From: Clostridium algifaecis
GTDB taxonomy: Bacteria; Bacillota; Clostridia; Clostridiales; Clostridiaceae
Assembly: GCF_017874415.1 (NCBI RefSeq)
Contig: NZ_JAGGLM010000002.1
Coordinates: 1 to 64,000, forward strand
Length of the DNA: 64,000 nt
Direction: 5' to 3'
The position numbers and the translations under genes are program-made. This document shows positions 42,171 through 50,970 of the stretch, piece by piece (the stretch's first letter is position 1; the number at the start of each line of letters is the position of its first letter). A model generated the notes under the pieces. That model had not been told where the DNA came from. It saw only the letters and a list, made by a program, of their open reading frames with translations, and ran no database searches.

Positions 42171-42305
42171 ATGAATTTGCCTAAAATATTTGATTACTTA
42201 AATCAAACAGCTAAATTAAATAGTATAGATGAAGTTCTCAAATTAAATTATAAATTGAAGGAACATAATCTTTGTATAAGCAAATTGCAAAGTCATATTA
42301 TATAA
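42171..42305 (+). CDS. Possible small protein, 44 residues
   Basis: MNLPKIFDYLNQTAKLNSID and on to CISKLQSHII, a short helical frame with AAGGGGGAAG seven bases before the ATG. No family is recognised. The strong ribosome binding site is the main reason to list it; it could be a leader peptide or a remnant ahead of the exporter operon. Confidence 0.4.
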   Translation: MNLPKIFDYLNQTAKLNSIDEVLKLNYKLKEHNLCISKLQSHII

Positions 42306-42350
42306 AAAATTTCACATCAATGTTATTTACAATAATTTAATAGAAATGTG

Positions 42351-42430
42351 TTGATTAAGAAAATTTTTTAGAGTAAAATGTTTCATATATTAGAGTTCGT
42401 ATACGAAATATTTTTATACGAAATATTTTT
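42351..42430 (+). promoter_or_regulatory. Promoter and operator of the ABC exporter operon
   Basis: TTGATT (42351-42356), a 17-base spacer and TAAAAT (42374-42379) form a promoter. Just downstream lie the perfect palindrome TTCGTATACGAA (42396-42407) and a second ATACGAAATATTTTT copy, giving two direct repeats of ATACGAAATATTTTT. A repressor, probably of TetR or MarR type encoded elsewhere, would block transcription from there. Confidence 0.65.
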
Positions 42431-42455
42431 CAATCTAAATGTAAGGAGAATAATA

Positions 42456-44681
42456 ATGATCAAGTTATTAAAACATTTAAAGCCATTTACTTTAATGATT
42501 TTTGCTGCAATACTGCTTTTATTTGTGCAAGCTATGTGTGATCTTGCATTGCCAGATTATACATCCAACATTGTAAATAAAGGTATACAACAAGGTGGTG
42601 TTGCAAATGCAGTTCCAGAAGCATTGAGACAAAGTAAGATGAATAAAATACAAATGTTTATGAATGAAAGTGACAAAAATGAAGTGTCGCAAGATTATAT
42701 ACTTGTAGATAAATCAAACAAAGACTATGATAGTTATTTAAAAAAGTACCCTGTTTTAAAAAATGAATCAATTTTTGTACTTAAAAATATTGATAAAACT
42801 GAAGCAGACAAATTGAATTCAATAATGGGGAAGGCAATACTTGATGTTTCAGGAGTTGAAAAGATTAAATCAAGTGCAAAAAATGGAGTAATTAATTTTA
42901 ATGGAATGAAGATACCAGCAAAAGCAGATTTGTTTGCTATGCTTACAAAAATGCCTGATGTTCAAAGGTCTAAGTTAATTGATGAAATGAATAAAAAAAA
43001 TTCAGGTTTAGGTGAAAGTATGATTACTCAATCTGCAACACCTTTAATTAAATCAGAGTATAAGGCACTTGGAATGAATACTGACAAAGTACAAAGTGGA
43101 TATATAATGAAAACTGGAATAATCATGCTTTTGGTATCTTTACTTGGAGGCATATGTACTGTTGCGGTTGGATTTTTAGCATCTAGAACAGCAGCAGGCC
43201 TTGCAAAAAATCTGCGTAAGAATATATTTGAAAAAGTTGAAAATTTCTCAAATACGGAATTTGATAAATTTTCAACGGCATCACTTATAACAAGGAGTAC
43301 AAATGATGTTACTCAAATACAAATGCTAATGGTAATTATGATAAGAATGATATTTTATGCACCTATCATGGGAATTGGAGGTGTAATAAGAGCTATGGGA
43401 AAAAGCCCCTCGATGTCATGGATTATAGCACTTGCAATTATAGTTTTGTTAGGATTAATTTTAGTGGTATTTGCAATTGCAATCCCAAAATTTAAAATAA
43501 TACAAAAGCTTATAGATAAACTTAATCTTGTAACACGTGAAAGTCTCTCAGGTATGATGGTAATAAGAGCTTTCAATACGCAGGAATTTGAAGAAAAGCG
43601 TTTTGATAAGGCAAATAGGGATGTCACAAAAACAAATTTATTTGTAAATCGTGTAATGGTATCTATGATGCCATCTATGATGCTTATAATGAATGGAATT
43701 ACCTTGCTTATAGTATGGGTTGGAGCACATCAAGTTGCAGATTCAACTATGCAGGTAGGCGATATGATGGCATTTATGCAATATGCAATGCAGATAATAA
43801 TGGCATTTTTGATGTTAGCTGTAATGTTTATACTTGTACCAAGGGCATCTGTTTCTGCTGCACGTATTAGTGAAGTACTTGAAACTGATTTGTCAATTCT
43901 AGATAAACAAAATCCTGAAAGTTTTGATAAAAGCAAATGTGGAGTAGTTGAATTTAAAAATGTTTCATTTAAGTATCCAGGAGCTTCTGAATATGCGCTT
44001 AAAGGTATTAGTTTTAAAGCATCATCGCATAAGACAACAGCATTTATAGGATCTACTGGTTCAGGTAAAACTACTTTAGTAAATTTGATTATGCGTTTTT
44101 ACGATGTAACAGATGGGGATGTATTGGTAGATGGTGTAAATGTAAAAAATGTATCTCAATATGAACTTAGGGACAAAATTGGATATGTTCCTCAAAAGGG
44201 TTATTTATTTAGCGGAACAATTGAGTCCAATCTTAAATATGCCAATAAAAATGCAAGTGAAAAAGATGCTTTGAATGCTGCAAAAATTTCACAATCTATT
44301 GATTTTATAGAGCAAAAATCTGAAAAATTTAAAACTAAAATTTCTCAAGGTGGATCGAATGTTTCAGGAGGACAAAAGCAAAGGCTTTCCATTGCGCGTG
44401 CTCTTGTGAAAAAACCTGAAATTTATATGTTTGATGATAGTTTTTCAGCTCTTGATTTTAAAACAGATGCTGCACTTAGAAAGGCTCTTAGAAAAGAAAC
44501 TTCCTCAAGCACATTTCTTATTGTGGCACAGCGTATTTCAACAATTATGGATGCTGATCAAATAATAGTTCTTGATGATGGACATATAGTTGGAAGTGGA
44601 ACTCATAAAGAACTTATGAAAAGTTGCAGCATTTACCAGGAAATTGCAATGTCACAATTTTCAAAGGAGGAATTGGCATGA
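42456..44681 (+). CDS. ABC exporter half-transporter, degenerate-site subunit
   Basis: A 741-residue fused membrane/ATPase subunit. It has a large extracytoplasmic loop of about 150 residues between the first two membrane helices (residues 45-210), six helices in all, then an ATPase with Walker A GSTGSGKTT, signature VSGGQKQRLS and Walker B IYMFDDSFSALD. The catalytic Glu after Walker B is Asp here, as in the degenerate site of heterodimeric exporters. ATG 42456 has AAGGAG upstream. It overlaps the next gene by four bases and is its heterodimer partner. Substrates (drugs, peptides or lipids) are unknown. Confidence 0.9.
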   Translation: MIKLLKHLKPFTLMIFAAILLLFVQAMCDLALPDYTSNIVNKGIQQGGVANAVPEALRQSKMNKIQMFMNESDKNEVSQDYILVDKSNKDYDSYLKKYPVLKNESIFVLKNIDKTEADKLNSIMGKAILDVSGVEKIKSSAKNGVINFNGMKIPAKADLFAMLTKMPDVQRSKLIDEMNKKNSGLGESMITQSATPLIKSEYKALGMNTDKVQSGYIMKTGIIMLLVSLLGGICTVAVGFLASRTAAGLAKNLRKNIFEKVENFSNTEFDKFSTASLITRSTNDVTQIQMLMVIMIRMIFYAPIMGIGGVIRAMGKSPSMSWIIALAIIVLLGLILVVFAIAIPKFKIIQKLIDKLNLVTRESLSGMMVIRAFNTQEFEEKRFDKANRDVTKTNLFVNRVMVSMMPSMMLIMNGITLLIVWVGAHQVADSTMQVGDMMAFMQYAMQIIMAFLMLAVMFILVPRASVSAARISEVLETDLSILDKQNPESFDKSKCGVVEFKNVSFKYPGASEYALKGISFKASSHKTTAFIGSTGSGKTTLVNLIMRFYDVTDGDVLVDGVNVKNVSQYELRDKIGYVPQKGYLFSGTIESNLKYANKNASEKDALNAAKISQSIDFIEQKSEKFKTKISQGGSNVSGGQKQRLSIARALVKKPEIYMFDDSFSALDFKTDAALRKALRKETSSSTFLIVAQRISTIMDADQIIVLDDGHIVGSGTHKELMKSCSIYQEIAMSQFSKEELA

Positions 44682-46534
44682 GTGATAAGCATAAAGTAAG
44701 TAGAAGTAAAATGCATCATGGACCAGGTGCTATGATGCAAGGCGGCGAAAAAGCAAATGATTTTAAAAATACAATGAAAAAACTCATAAGGTACATGAGT
44801 GAGTATAGACTATCTATTATTGTTGTTCTCATATTTGCAGCTGCAAGTTCGGTATTCTCCATAGTAGGTCCTAAAATATTAGGTAATGCTACAACCAAGT
44901 TGTTTGAGGGAATTATGGGTAAGATTTCTGGAAATGGCAGTGGAATAGATTTCAATTATATTGGAAAAATAATAGTTTTGCTTGTTTTCTTATATCTTAT
45001 AAGTTCACTTTTTAGCTATATTCAAGGCTGGATAATGTCGGGAGTCTCTATGAAAGTAAGTTATAAGATGAGAAAAGAGATCTCAGAGAAAATAAATAAA
45101 ATGCCGCTTAAATATTTTGATACTACAAATCATGGTGAAGTACTGTCACGTGTCACAAATGATGTTGATACAATAAGTCAAACTTTAAATCAGAGTTTAA
45201 CACAAATTATAACTTCAGTTACAACTGTGGTGGGAGTACTTATTATGATGTTTAGTATAAGTTTCACCATGACGCTTACAGCACTTTGTATAATTCCACT
45301 ATCCTTTGGGATGATTATGCTTATAGTAAAACAATCCCAAAAATATTTTAAGGAGCAGCAGGATTATCTGGGCCATGTAAATGGGCATATAGAGGAAATG
45401 TATGGTGGACACATAGTTATGAGGGCTTTTAATGGTGAGAAAGACAGTGTTGAAAAGTTTGATAAATTAAATAATACACTTTATAAATCAGCCTGGAAGT
45501 CACAGTTTTTGTCTGGAATGATAATGCCAATTATGAACTTTGTAAGTAATCTTGGATATGTAGGAGTATGTGTGCTTGGAGGATGGCTTGCAGTAAAGAA
45601 AGCTATTGAAGTTGGAGATATTCAAGCATTTATACAATATGTAAGATCATTTACACAGCCAATTACTCAGATAGCCAATATATCAAATATACTTCAGCAA
45701 ACAGCTGCTTCATCTGAACGTGTATTTGAATTTTTGGAAGAGGAAGAAGAAATCTCGGAAAATGATGATTATTTTGTAGACCTTCAAAAAGTAAAAGGTT
45801 ATGTTGAGTTTAAACATGTTCATTTTGGATACAATCCTGAAAAAATTGTAATCAATGATTTTTCAACTAAGGTAAAACCAGGTCAAAAAATTGCTATTGT
45901 TGGACCAACAGGTGCGGGAAAGACTACTATGGTAAAACTTTTAATGCGTTTTTATGATGTAAATAGTGGCCGAATTCTTGTAGATGGTCATGATATAAAG
46001 GATTTTAAGAGAAAGGATTTAAGATCAATATTTGGAATGGTTCTTCAAGATACATGGCTATATAATGGAAGTATATTTGAAAATATAAGATATGGAAAAC
46101 TTGATGCTTCTGATGAAGAAGTTAAAGTAGCAGCAAGAGCAGCACATGTTGAAGGTTTTGTACGTACACTTCCAGGAGGGTATGATATGATTTTAAACGA
46201 GGAAGCTTCTAATGTGTCACAAGGCCAAAAACAACTTATTACAATTGCAAGAGCAATACTTGCAAATCCCAAAATTTTAATTCTTGATGAAGCAACAAGT
46301 TCTGTAGATACGCGTACTGAGGTTATGATAAAAAAAGCCATGGATAACCTTATGAAGAATCGTACAAGTTTTATTATTGCACATAGGTTGTCTACAATAA
46401 AAGATGCTGATCTAATACTTGTAATGGATAATGGAGATATTGTGGAACAAGGGACCCATGAGGAATTGCTCAAGAAAAAAGGTTTCTATTCTAATCTCTA
46501 TAATAGTCAATTTGAAGATTTAGCAGTAGTTTAA
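44678..46534 (+). CDS. ABC exporter half-transporter, catalytic-site subunit
   Basis: A 618-residue half-transporter with a His/Met/Gly-rich cytoplasmic start (MHHGPGAMMQGG), six membrane helices, and an ATPase with Walker A GPTGAGKTT, signature VSQGQKQLI (Gly to Gln variation) and a canonical Walker B ILILDEATSSVD with catalytic Glu and switch His in IAHRLST. Together with the preceding subunit it forms an asymmetric exporter of the BmrCD/TM287-288 type. AAAGGAGG lies before the ATG, inside the partner gene. Confidence 0.9.
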   Translation: MSDKHKVSRSKMHHGPGAMMQGGEKANDFKNTMKKLIRYMSEYRLSIIVVLIFAAASSVFSIVGPKILGNATTKLFEGIMGKISGNGSGIDFNYIGKIIVLLVFLYLISSLFSYIQGWIMSGVSMKVSYKMRKEISEKINKMPLKYFDTTNHGEVLSRVTNDVDTISQTLNQSLTQIITSVTTVVGVLIMMFSISFTMTLTALCIIPLSFGMIMLIVKQSQKYFKEQQDYLGHVNGHIEEMYGGHIVMRAFNGEKDSVEKFDKLNNTLYKSAWKSQFLSGMIMPIMNFVSNLGYVGVCVLGGWLAVKKAIEVGDIQAFIQYVRSFTQPITQIANISNILQQTAASSERVFEFLEEEEEISENDDYFVDLQKVKGYVEFKHVHFGYNPEKIVINDFSTKVKPGQKIAIVGPTGAGKTTMVKLLMRFYDVNSGRILVDGHDIKDFKRKDLRSIFGMVLQDTWLYNGSIFENIRYGKLDASDEEVKVAARAAHVEGFVRTLPGGYDMILNEEASNVSQGQKQLITIARAILANPKILILDEATSSVDTRTEVMIKKAMDNLMKNRTSFIIAHRLSTIKDADLILVMDNGDIVEQGTHEELLKKKGFYSNLYNSQFEDLAVV

Positions 46535-46844
46535 TTTTTATACTACATTTTGTGTCCTTGTATTTTATATGTTAAATAAGCCGCTGGTGTAGATAAAATG
46601 ATATATTCCTCTTATAGCAGACAGTTAAATAACTAAACAGTCTGCTATAGGGGAAATTTATTTAAGGATAGTATTGCTACAAGTGCGTTTATAAAATTCA
46701 TTGAAATGTTGAAAGCTTAATATTATGTATCTTAGCTTTCCATTTTTGGGTTAGCCGTTAAAAAATTATATTGACATTTTATAATAATAAGTAGTATATT
46801 AATCATATAAGCATTTAATTATATACTTATAAATTAGGAGGATA
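46535..46844 (+). other. Intergenic region with terminator and ArsR-type operator
   Basis: A hairpin at 46611-46651 (CTTATAGCAGAC / GTCTGCTATAGG) follows the exporter operon but lacks a good T run. TTGACA (46771), 18 bases and TATATT form the promoter of the arsR gene. A 26-base AT-rich imperfect palindrome, 46804-46830 (ATATAAGCATTTAATTATA...CTTAT), lies at the start of transcription and recurs at 47477-47502. Confidence 0.6.
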
Positions 46845-47141
46845 ATGATGGATAAAGAAGAATTAAGCGTTAAAGTTTTTAAAGCTTTAGGTCATCCTAT
46901 AAGATATAAAATAGTTAAATTCTTATATAATGGACCAAAATGTGTATGTAAATTAAATGAAGATATAGAATTTAGTCAAGCTAATTTATCTCAGCATCTA
47001 AAAATACTTAAAGAAGCGGGTATTTTATCGTGTGAAAAAGTAGGCATGAATATGCACTATAGACTTAGCAGTGATGAAATCAAAAATATCATTGATAATG
47101 TGGATAAGTTTGTTGTGAGTTTTACTGATAATTCTAAATAA
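46845..47141 (+). CDS. ArsR-family metal-responsive repressor (first copy)
   Basis: A 98-residue winged-helix repressor: VFKALGHPIRYKIVKFLYNG, a metal-binding-type CVCKLNED motif, recognition helix FSQANLSQHLKILKEAGILSC and a GMNMHYRLSSDE wing. The Cys pair before the recognition helix is as in ArsR sensors. AGGAGG lies before ATG. The operator-like sequence ahead of it recurs ahead of the permease gene, so it probably represses both. Confidence 0.9.
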   Translation: MMDKEELSVKVFKALGHPIRYKIVKFLYNGPKCVCKLNEDIEFSQANLSQHLKILKEAGILSCEKVGMNMHYRLSSDEIKNIIDNVDKFVVSFTDNSK

Positions 47142-47171
47142 AAATATTATAAATTTTAGGAGGACAAAACC

Positions 47172-47411
47172 ATGGAAATAAAAATTTTAGGAACAGGATG
47201 TTCAAATTGTAAGAAGCTTGAAGCAAATGCAAAGGAAGCTATTAAAGAGCTTAATGCAGATGCAAAAATCACAAAAGTAGAAGATATTAAAGAAATTATG
47301 AAATATGGAATTATGAGAACTCCTGCTATAGTTATTAATGAAAAAGTTAAGATGTTTGGTAAGGTCTGTACTGTTGACGAAATTAAAAAATACATTAATG
47401 ATGAAAAATAA
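47172..47411 (+). CDS. Small thioredoxin-like protein (TM0996/MTH895 family)
   Basis: A 79-residue thioredoxin-fold protein with the redox motif GCSNCKK at residues 9-15 and the conserved cis-Pro in MRTPAIVINEKV. These mini-thioredoxins regularly accompany ArsR and DUF318 permease genes. The likely role is thiol chemistry or metalloid handling. It lies 30 bases after arsR. Confidence 0.9.
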   Translation: MEIKILGTGCSNCKKLEANAKEAIKELNADAKITKVEDIKEIMKYGIMRTPAIVINEKVKMFGKVCTVDEIKKYINDEK

Positions 47412-47476
47412 AAAAACTATTAAATGGACTTAATTCTATATTTATTTAGAAATAGAGTCCTTTAAGTTAAAACACT

Positions 47477-47502
47477 ATATAAGTATTTAATTATAAAGTT
47501 AT
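47477..47502 (+). promoter_or_regulatory. Second copy of the ArsR operator-like motif
   Basis: ATATAAGTATTTAATTATAA followed by AGTTAT closely matches the motif at 46804-46830 and sits 20 bases before the permease start, giving the permease its own ArsR-controlled promoter. A weak hairpin (47431-47463, GGACT...AGTCC) separates it from the upstream gene. Confidence 0.6.
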
Positions 47503-47522
47503 GCATTGAATGGAGGATTAAT

Positions 47523-48491
47523 ATGTTTACACCTATACAAATTTTTGCGGATTTCCTTATTTATAATGTCTTTAGCATTGCTAAAGAGAGTAAACTTGGA
47601 AGCGCTCTTAATTTTTTTGTATTTGATACTATAAAAATATTTATCTTATTACTGATAATAATTTATGCCATTACATTCATAAGGAGTTTTTTTCCACCAG
47701 AAAAAACCAGAAAAATCCTTGCTAAAAGCAAAGGAAGTACATTTATAGGTCATATTCTTGCTGCTTTACTTGGAATTGTTACTCCATTTTGTTCTTGTTC
47801 TGCAGTACCTTTATTTATTGGATTTGTAGAGGCAGGGGTACCACTTGGAGTTACATTTTCTTTTCTTATAGCTGCACCAATGGTAAATGAAGTTGCATTA
47901 GGACTTCTTTATGGTTTATTTGGATTTAAAATAGCTGTAATGTATGTTATATCTGGAGAAATAATAGCTATTGTAAGTGGAATAATAATAGGAAAATTAA
48001 AAATGGAGAAACATGTAGAAAGTTATGTTTATGAAATGCAGATGGGTTCAGATGTAGAAATTGCTGAACCAACGCTCAAAGAAAGATTATTGGATTCATG
48101 GACTTTTACAAAGGATTTAATAAAGAAAATATGGATATATGTAGTAATAGGTATTGCTATAGGCGGGATTATGCATGGATGGATTCCAGCAGGTGCACTT
48201 GCAAAATATGCAGGAAAAGATAATCCATTTGCAGTATTTGTAGCTGTAGTAATAGGAATTCCATTATATTCTAATGCAGCTGGCGTAATACCATTAGTTA
48301 GTGAACTTACAAGAGCAGGTGTTTCAATGGGTACTTCTCTAGCATTTATGATGGCTGTAACAGGTCTTAGCCTGCCAGAAGGAATTCTCTTAAGAAGAGT
48401 TCTAAAGCCTAAACTATTAGCAGTATTTTATTTTGTTGTAGGATTAGGAATTATATTCACTGGGTATGTGTTTAATTTTATAATATCGTAA
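47523..48491 (+). CDS. DUF318/ArsP-type permease
   Basis: A 322-residue membrane permease with about eight segments and the family stretch GIVTPFCSCSAVPLFIGFVE, AAPMVNEVALGL and GIPLYSNAAGVIPLVSEL. Relatives export methylated or trivalent organoarsenicals or metals. The Cys-x-Cys-x in CSCSA is the substrate-binding candidate. Its neighbours (ArsR, mini-thioredoxin, ferredoxin, Acr3, ArsC) support a metalloid role. Confidence 0.88.
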   Translation: MFTPIQIFADFLIYNVFSIAKESKLGSALNFFVFDTIKIFILLLIIIYAITFIRSFFPPEKTRKILAKSKGSTFIGHILAALLGIVTPFCSCSAVPLFIGFVEAGVPLGVTFSFLIAAPMVNEVALGLLYGLFGFKIAVMYVISGEIIAIVSGIIIGKLKMEKHVESYVYEMQMGSDVEIAEPTLKERLLDSWTFTKDLIKKIWIYVVIGIAIGGIMHGWIPAGALAKYAGKDNPFAVFVAVVIGIPLYSNAAGVIPLVSELTRAGVSMGTSLAFMMAVTGLSLPEGILLRRVLKPKLLAVFYFVVGLGIIFTGYVFNFIIS

Positions 48492-48542
48492 ATTGCATTA
48501 TATAGATAAAGTACAATTCAGAAATTTTTAGGAGGTTTTTAT

Positions 48543-48782
48543 ATGTCAGAAAAATGGTACCCTGTTATTGATTATGAGATTTGTAAAGAGTGTGGAGCTT
48601 GCTTTAACAAGTGTAAACACGAAGTGTATAAAAAGGAAGGGAACAGACCAGTAGTAGTTTTTCCAGAAGGTTGTGTTCAAGGCTGTAAAGGCTGCCAATC
48701 ATTATGTCCTTCTGGAGCTATTCAATATGTAGGTGATAATGGACAAACTGATAATTGTGCCTGTGGCTGTTGTAATAGTTAA
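48543..48782 (+). CDS. Small 4Fe-4S ferredoxin with Cys-rich tail
   Basis: A 79-residue protein with two clusters' worth of Cys: CKECGACFNKCKHEVY and CVQGCKGCQSLCPSGA, followed by a C-terminal CACGCC tail that could bind metal. It follows the permease and ends at a good terminator, so it belongs to the first ars operon. It may donate electrons for metalloid reduction; that is inference. Confidence 0.85.
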   Translation: MSEKWYPVIDYEICKECGACFNKCKHEVYKKEGNRPVVVFPEGCVQGCKGCQSLCPSGAIQYVGDNGQTDNCACGCCNS

Positions 48783-48792
48783 ATAAAATTAG

Positions 48793-48835
48793 AAAAACGT
48801 ACATGACTAATTAATTTTAGAAGTGTGCGTTTTTT
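48793..48835 (+). terminator. Terminator of the first ars operon
   Basis: AAAAACGTACA pairs with TGTGCGTTTTT (11 bp, one G-U), followed by T. Confidence 0.85.
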
Positions 48836-48948
48836 ATATATAAAATTTAATATGTATGCTAAAAAATTAGTATTTTCACTAATTAAATAGAAATAATAAT
48901 ACTGCAATAAAAATATTAATTTTTAAGGTTGCAAATTTAATCTAAATG

Positions 48949-48980
48949 TCATATGATTATAATTGAATATATTCATATGA
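48949..48980 (+). promoter_or_regulatory. Operator of the second arsR operon
   Basis: TCATATGATTATA and its mirror ATATATTCATATGA form a long imperfect palindrome immediately before the ribosome binding site of the second arsR gene. It is a probable autoregulatory site, different in sequence from the first ArsR motif. Confidence 0.6.
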
Positions 48981-48991
48981 GGAGTGATAAC

Positions 48992-49372
48992 GTGGATTTA
49001 ATACAAGTGATGAAAGCATTATCAGATGAAACACGCATGAGAATATTAAATTTACTCAAAGATGGTGAAATGTGCGTTTGTGAAATAGAAGCTGTGCTTG
49101 ATATAAGTCAATCTAATGCTTCACGCCACTTAACAAAGCTTACAGCTGCTAAAATTGTTGATTACTATAAGGTAAATAAGTATGTATATTACAAAATAAA
49201 TAAGGATACTATTAAGGCGTTTCCATTTATAGATGAAATCATAAGAAAACATGCGATTAACTTAGAGCAGTGTAAAAAAGATTTATGGAGACTAAAAAAG
49301 TATAAAGAAAGTGGACTTGGTTGTGATGACTTAAAAGAAGGCAAAATATGTTTTAATAAGTGTAAGGATTAG
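48992..49372 (+). CDS. arsR: ArsR-family arsenic repressor (second copy)
   Basis: A 126-residue repressor with KALSDETRMRILNLLKDGEM, the As(III)-binding type motif CVCEIE, recognition helix DISQSNASRHLTKLTAAKIV and extra Cys residues in its C-terminal tail (CKKD, GLGCDDL, GKICFNKC). The start is GTG at 48992 with GAGGAGTGAT upstream; an ATG at 48977 lies before that site. It leads the arsR-acr3-arsC operon. Confidence 0.9.
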   Translation: MDLIQVMKALSDETRMRILNLLKDGEMCVCEIEAVLDISQSNASRHLTKLTAAKIVDYYKVNKYVYYKINKDTIKAFPFIDEIIRKHAINLEQCKKDLWRLKKYKESGLGCDDLKEGKICFNKCKD

Positions 49373-49384
49373 GAGGAAATTAAA

Positions 49385-50440
49385 TTGAATAAAATATCTA
49401 AATTATCTTGGCTTGATCGTTATTTAACGGTATGGATTTTTACAGCAATGGCAATTGGCATAATTTTAGGATGGGCTGCACCAGGTCTTTCTAATACACT
49501 ATCAAACTTATCTGTAGGAACAACATCTATACCTATGGCAATAGGTCTTATAGTTATGCTTTATCCACCACTTGCTAAAGTTAACTATAAGGAGCTTGGC
49601 AAAGTTTTTAAAAATCCAAAGGTTTTAGGATTATCACTTTTACAAAATTGGATTGTGGGACCTATTTTAATGTTTATAATTGCAGTTATTTTTTTAAAGT
49701 CGTATCCAGCATTTATGACGGGACTTATATTAATTGGACTTGCAAGATGTATTGCTATGGTTATTGTTTGGAATGGTTTAGCTGATGGAGATACAGAATA
49801 TGCCGCTGCTCTTGTGGCTTTTAATTCAATTTTTCAGGTTGTTTTTTACTCAGTCTATTGCTATATATTTATAACTGTTCTGCCAACAGTATTTGGACTT
49901 ACTGGTTATAAGGTTGATATTTCTATGGGAAAAGTAGCTGGTTCTGTGGCAATTTATCTGGGTATCCCTTTTGCAGCAGGACTTCTTACAAGGTTAATTT
50001 TAGAACCTAAAATGGGAACAGATTGGTATATTAAAAAGTTTGTGCCTAAAATAAGCCCTCTAGCATTAATTGCTTTACTCTTTACTATAATAATTATGTT
50101 TACTTACAAGGGCAAATATATAGTTGAACTTCCAATGGATGTTGTAAGAATTGCAGTTCCGCTTTTAGTGTACTTTGTAATAATGTTTTCAGTATCATTT
50201 TTTATAAGTTATAAATCGGGTATAGATTATAAAAAAACAACTACACTTTCATTTACTGCAGCGAGTAACAATTTTGAACTTGCAATAGCTGTTGCAGTTG
50301 CAGTATTTGGAATAGAATCAAAAGAAGCATTTACAGCTGTTATAGGTCCGTTAGTTGAGGTACCTGTTATGATAGGCCTTGTAAATGTAGCACTCTACTT
50401 TCGAAAAAAATATTTTAATAACGGAGGAAGGGAGTTATGA
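49385..50440 (+). CDS. acr3: Acr3 arsenite efflux permease
   Basis: A 351-residue, ten-segment transporter of the Acr3 family that extrudes As(III). Family landmarks are [20 protein letters not shown], the Cys region [15 protein letters not shown] and [20 protein letters not shown]. The start is TTG at 49385 with AGGAGG eight bases upstream. It overlaps arsC by four bases. Confidence 0.92.
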   Translation: MNKISKLSWLDRYLTVWIFTAMAIGIILGWAAPGLSNTLSNLSVGTTSIPMAIGLIVMLYPPLAKVNYKELGKVFKNPKVLGLSLLQNWIVGPILMFIIAVIFLKSYPAFMTGLILIGLARCIAMVIVWNGLADGDTEYAAALVAFNSIFQVVFYSVYCYIFITVLPTVFGLTGYKVDISMGKVAGSVAIYLGIPFAAGLLTRLILEPKMGTDWYIKKFVPKISPLALIALLFTIIIMFTYKGKYIVELPMDVVRIAVPLLVYFVIMFSVSFFISYKSGIDYKKTTTLSFTAASNNFELAIAVAVAVFGIESKEAFTAVIGPLVEVPVMIGLVNVALYFRKKYFNNGGREL

Positions 50441-50847
50441 AACCTAGAGTAGCATTTATATGTGTACACAATTCTTGCAGGTCTCAAATGGCAGAAGCTC
50501 TTTCCAAGTTATTTGCAGGTGATACCTTTGAAGCTTATTCTGCTGGAACAGAGTTAAGAGATACAATAAATCAAGATGCAGTAAGAATTATAAAAAATCT
50601 ATATAATGTTGATATGAATGAAACACAGAAGTCAAAATTACTAAAGGATATTCCGAGTATTGATATAGCTGTAAAAATGGGCTGTAATGTAGTATGTCCT
50701 TTCTTACCTGCAAAGTATACAGAAGATTGGGGATTAGATGATCCTACAGGAAAAAGTGATGAAGAATTTATAAAAACAGCAAAAATTATTGAAGAAAAAG
50801 TTAAAGATTTAGCTAGACGAATTAAAAATAAATATCCACCAATTTAG
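50437..50847 (+). CDS. arsC: ArsC arsenate reductase (LMW-phosphatase type)
   Basis: A 136-residue reductase that converts arsenate to arsenite for Acr3. The P-loop [13 protein letters not shown] contains the nucleophilic Cys, and MGCNVVCPF holds the two relay Cys residues of the thioredoxin-coupled type. The ATG overlaps the acr3 stop. A bidirectional-looking hairpin covers the stop codon. Confidence 0.92.
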   Translation: MKPRVAFICVHNSCRSQMAEALSKLFAGDTFEAYSAGTELRDTINQDAVRIIKNLYNVDMNETQKSKLLKDIPSIDIAVKMGCNVVCPFLPAKYTEDWGLDDPTGKSDEEFIKTAKIIEEKVKDLARRIKNKYPPI

Positions 50848-50864
50848 CTGGTGGATATTTATTA
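50829..50864 (+). terminator. Terminator overlapping the arsC stop
   Basis: AAATATCCACC pairs with GGTGGATATTT, followed by ATTAT. The stop codon TAG is in the loop. Confidence 0.75.
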
Positions 50865-50884
50865 TCTAATTTTTGAAATCAAAG

Positions 50885-50919
50885 CTTTATCTTAATTATA
50901 ATAAACATTTGTATATTTA
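50885..50919 (+). repeat. 35-bp direct repeat, left copy
   Basis: CTTTATCTTAATTATAATAA and on through TTTGTATATTTA; it matches 54296-54330 at 34 of 35 bases (one C/G difference). The pair brackets the AAA fusion gene, the 53.6-kb gene fragment and the acetyltransferase gene. Confidence 0.8.
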
Positions 50920-50970
50920 TGCATGAAAAGTTATTGTTAAATCTTCTATATAAAATTAATTATGTTGATG

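Noticed and set aside
46611-46651. Hairpin after the ABC exporter operon as a strong terminator
   Set aside because: The stem is good but the following sequence (GGGAAATTTATT) lacks a U run, so I did not list it as a separate terminator.
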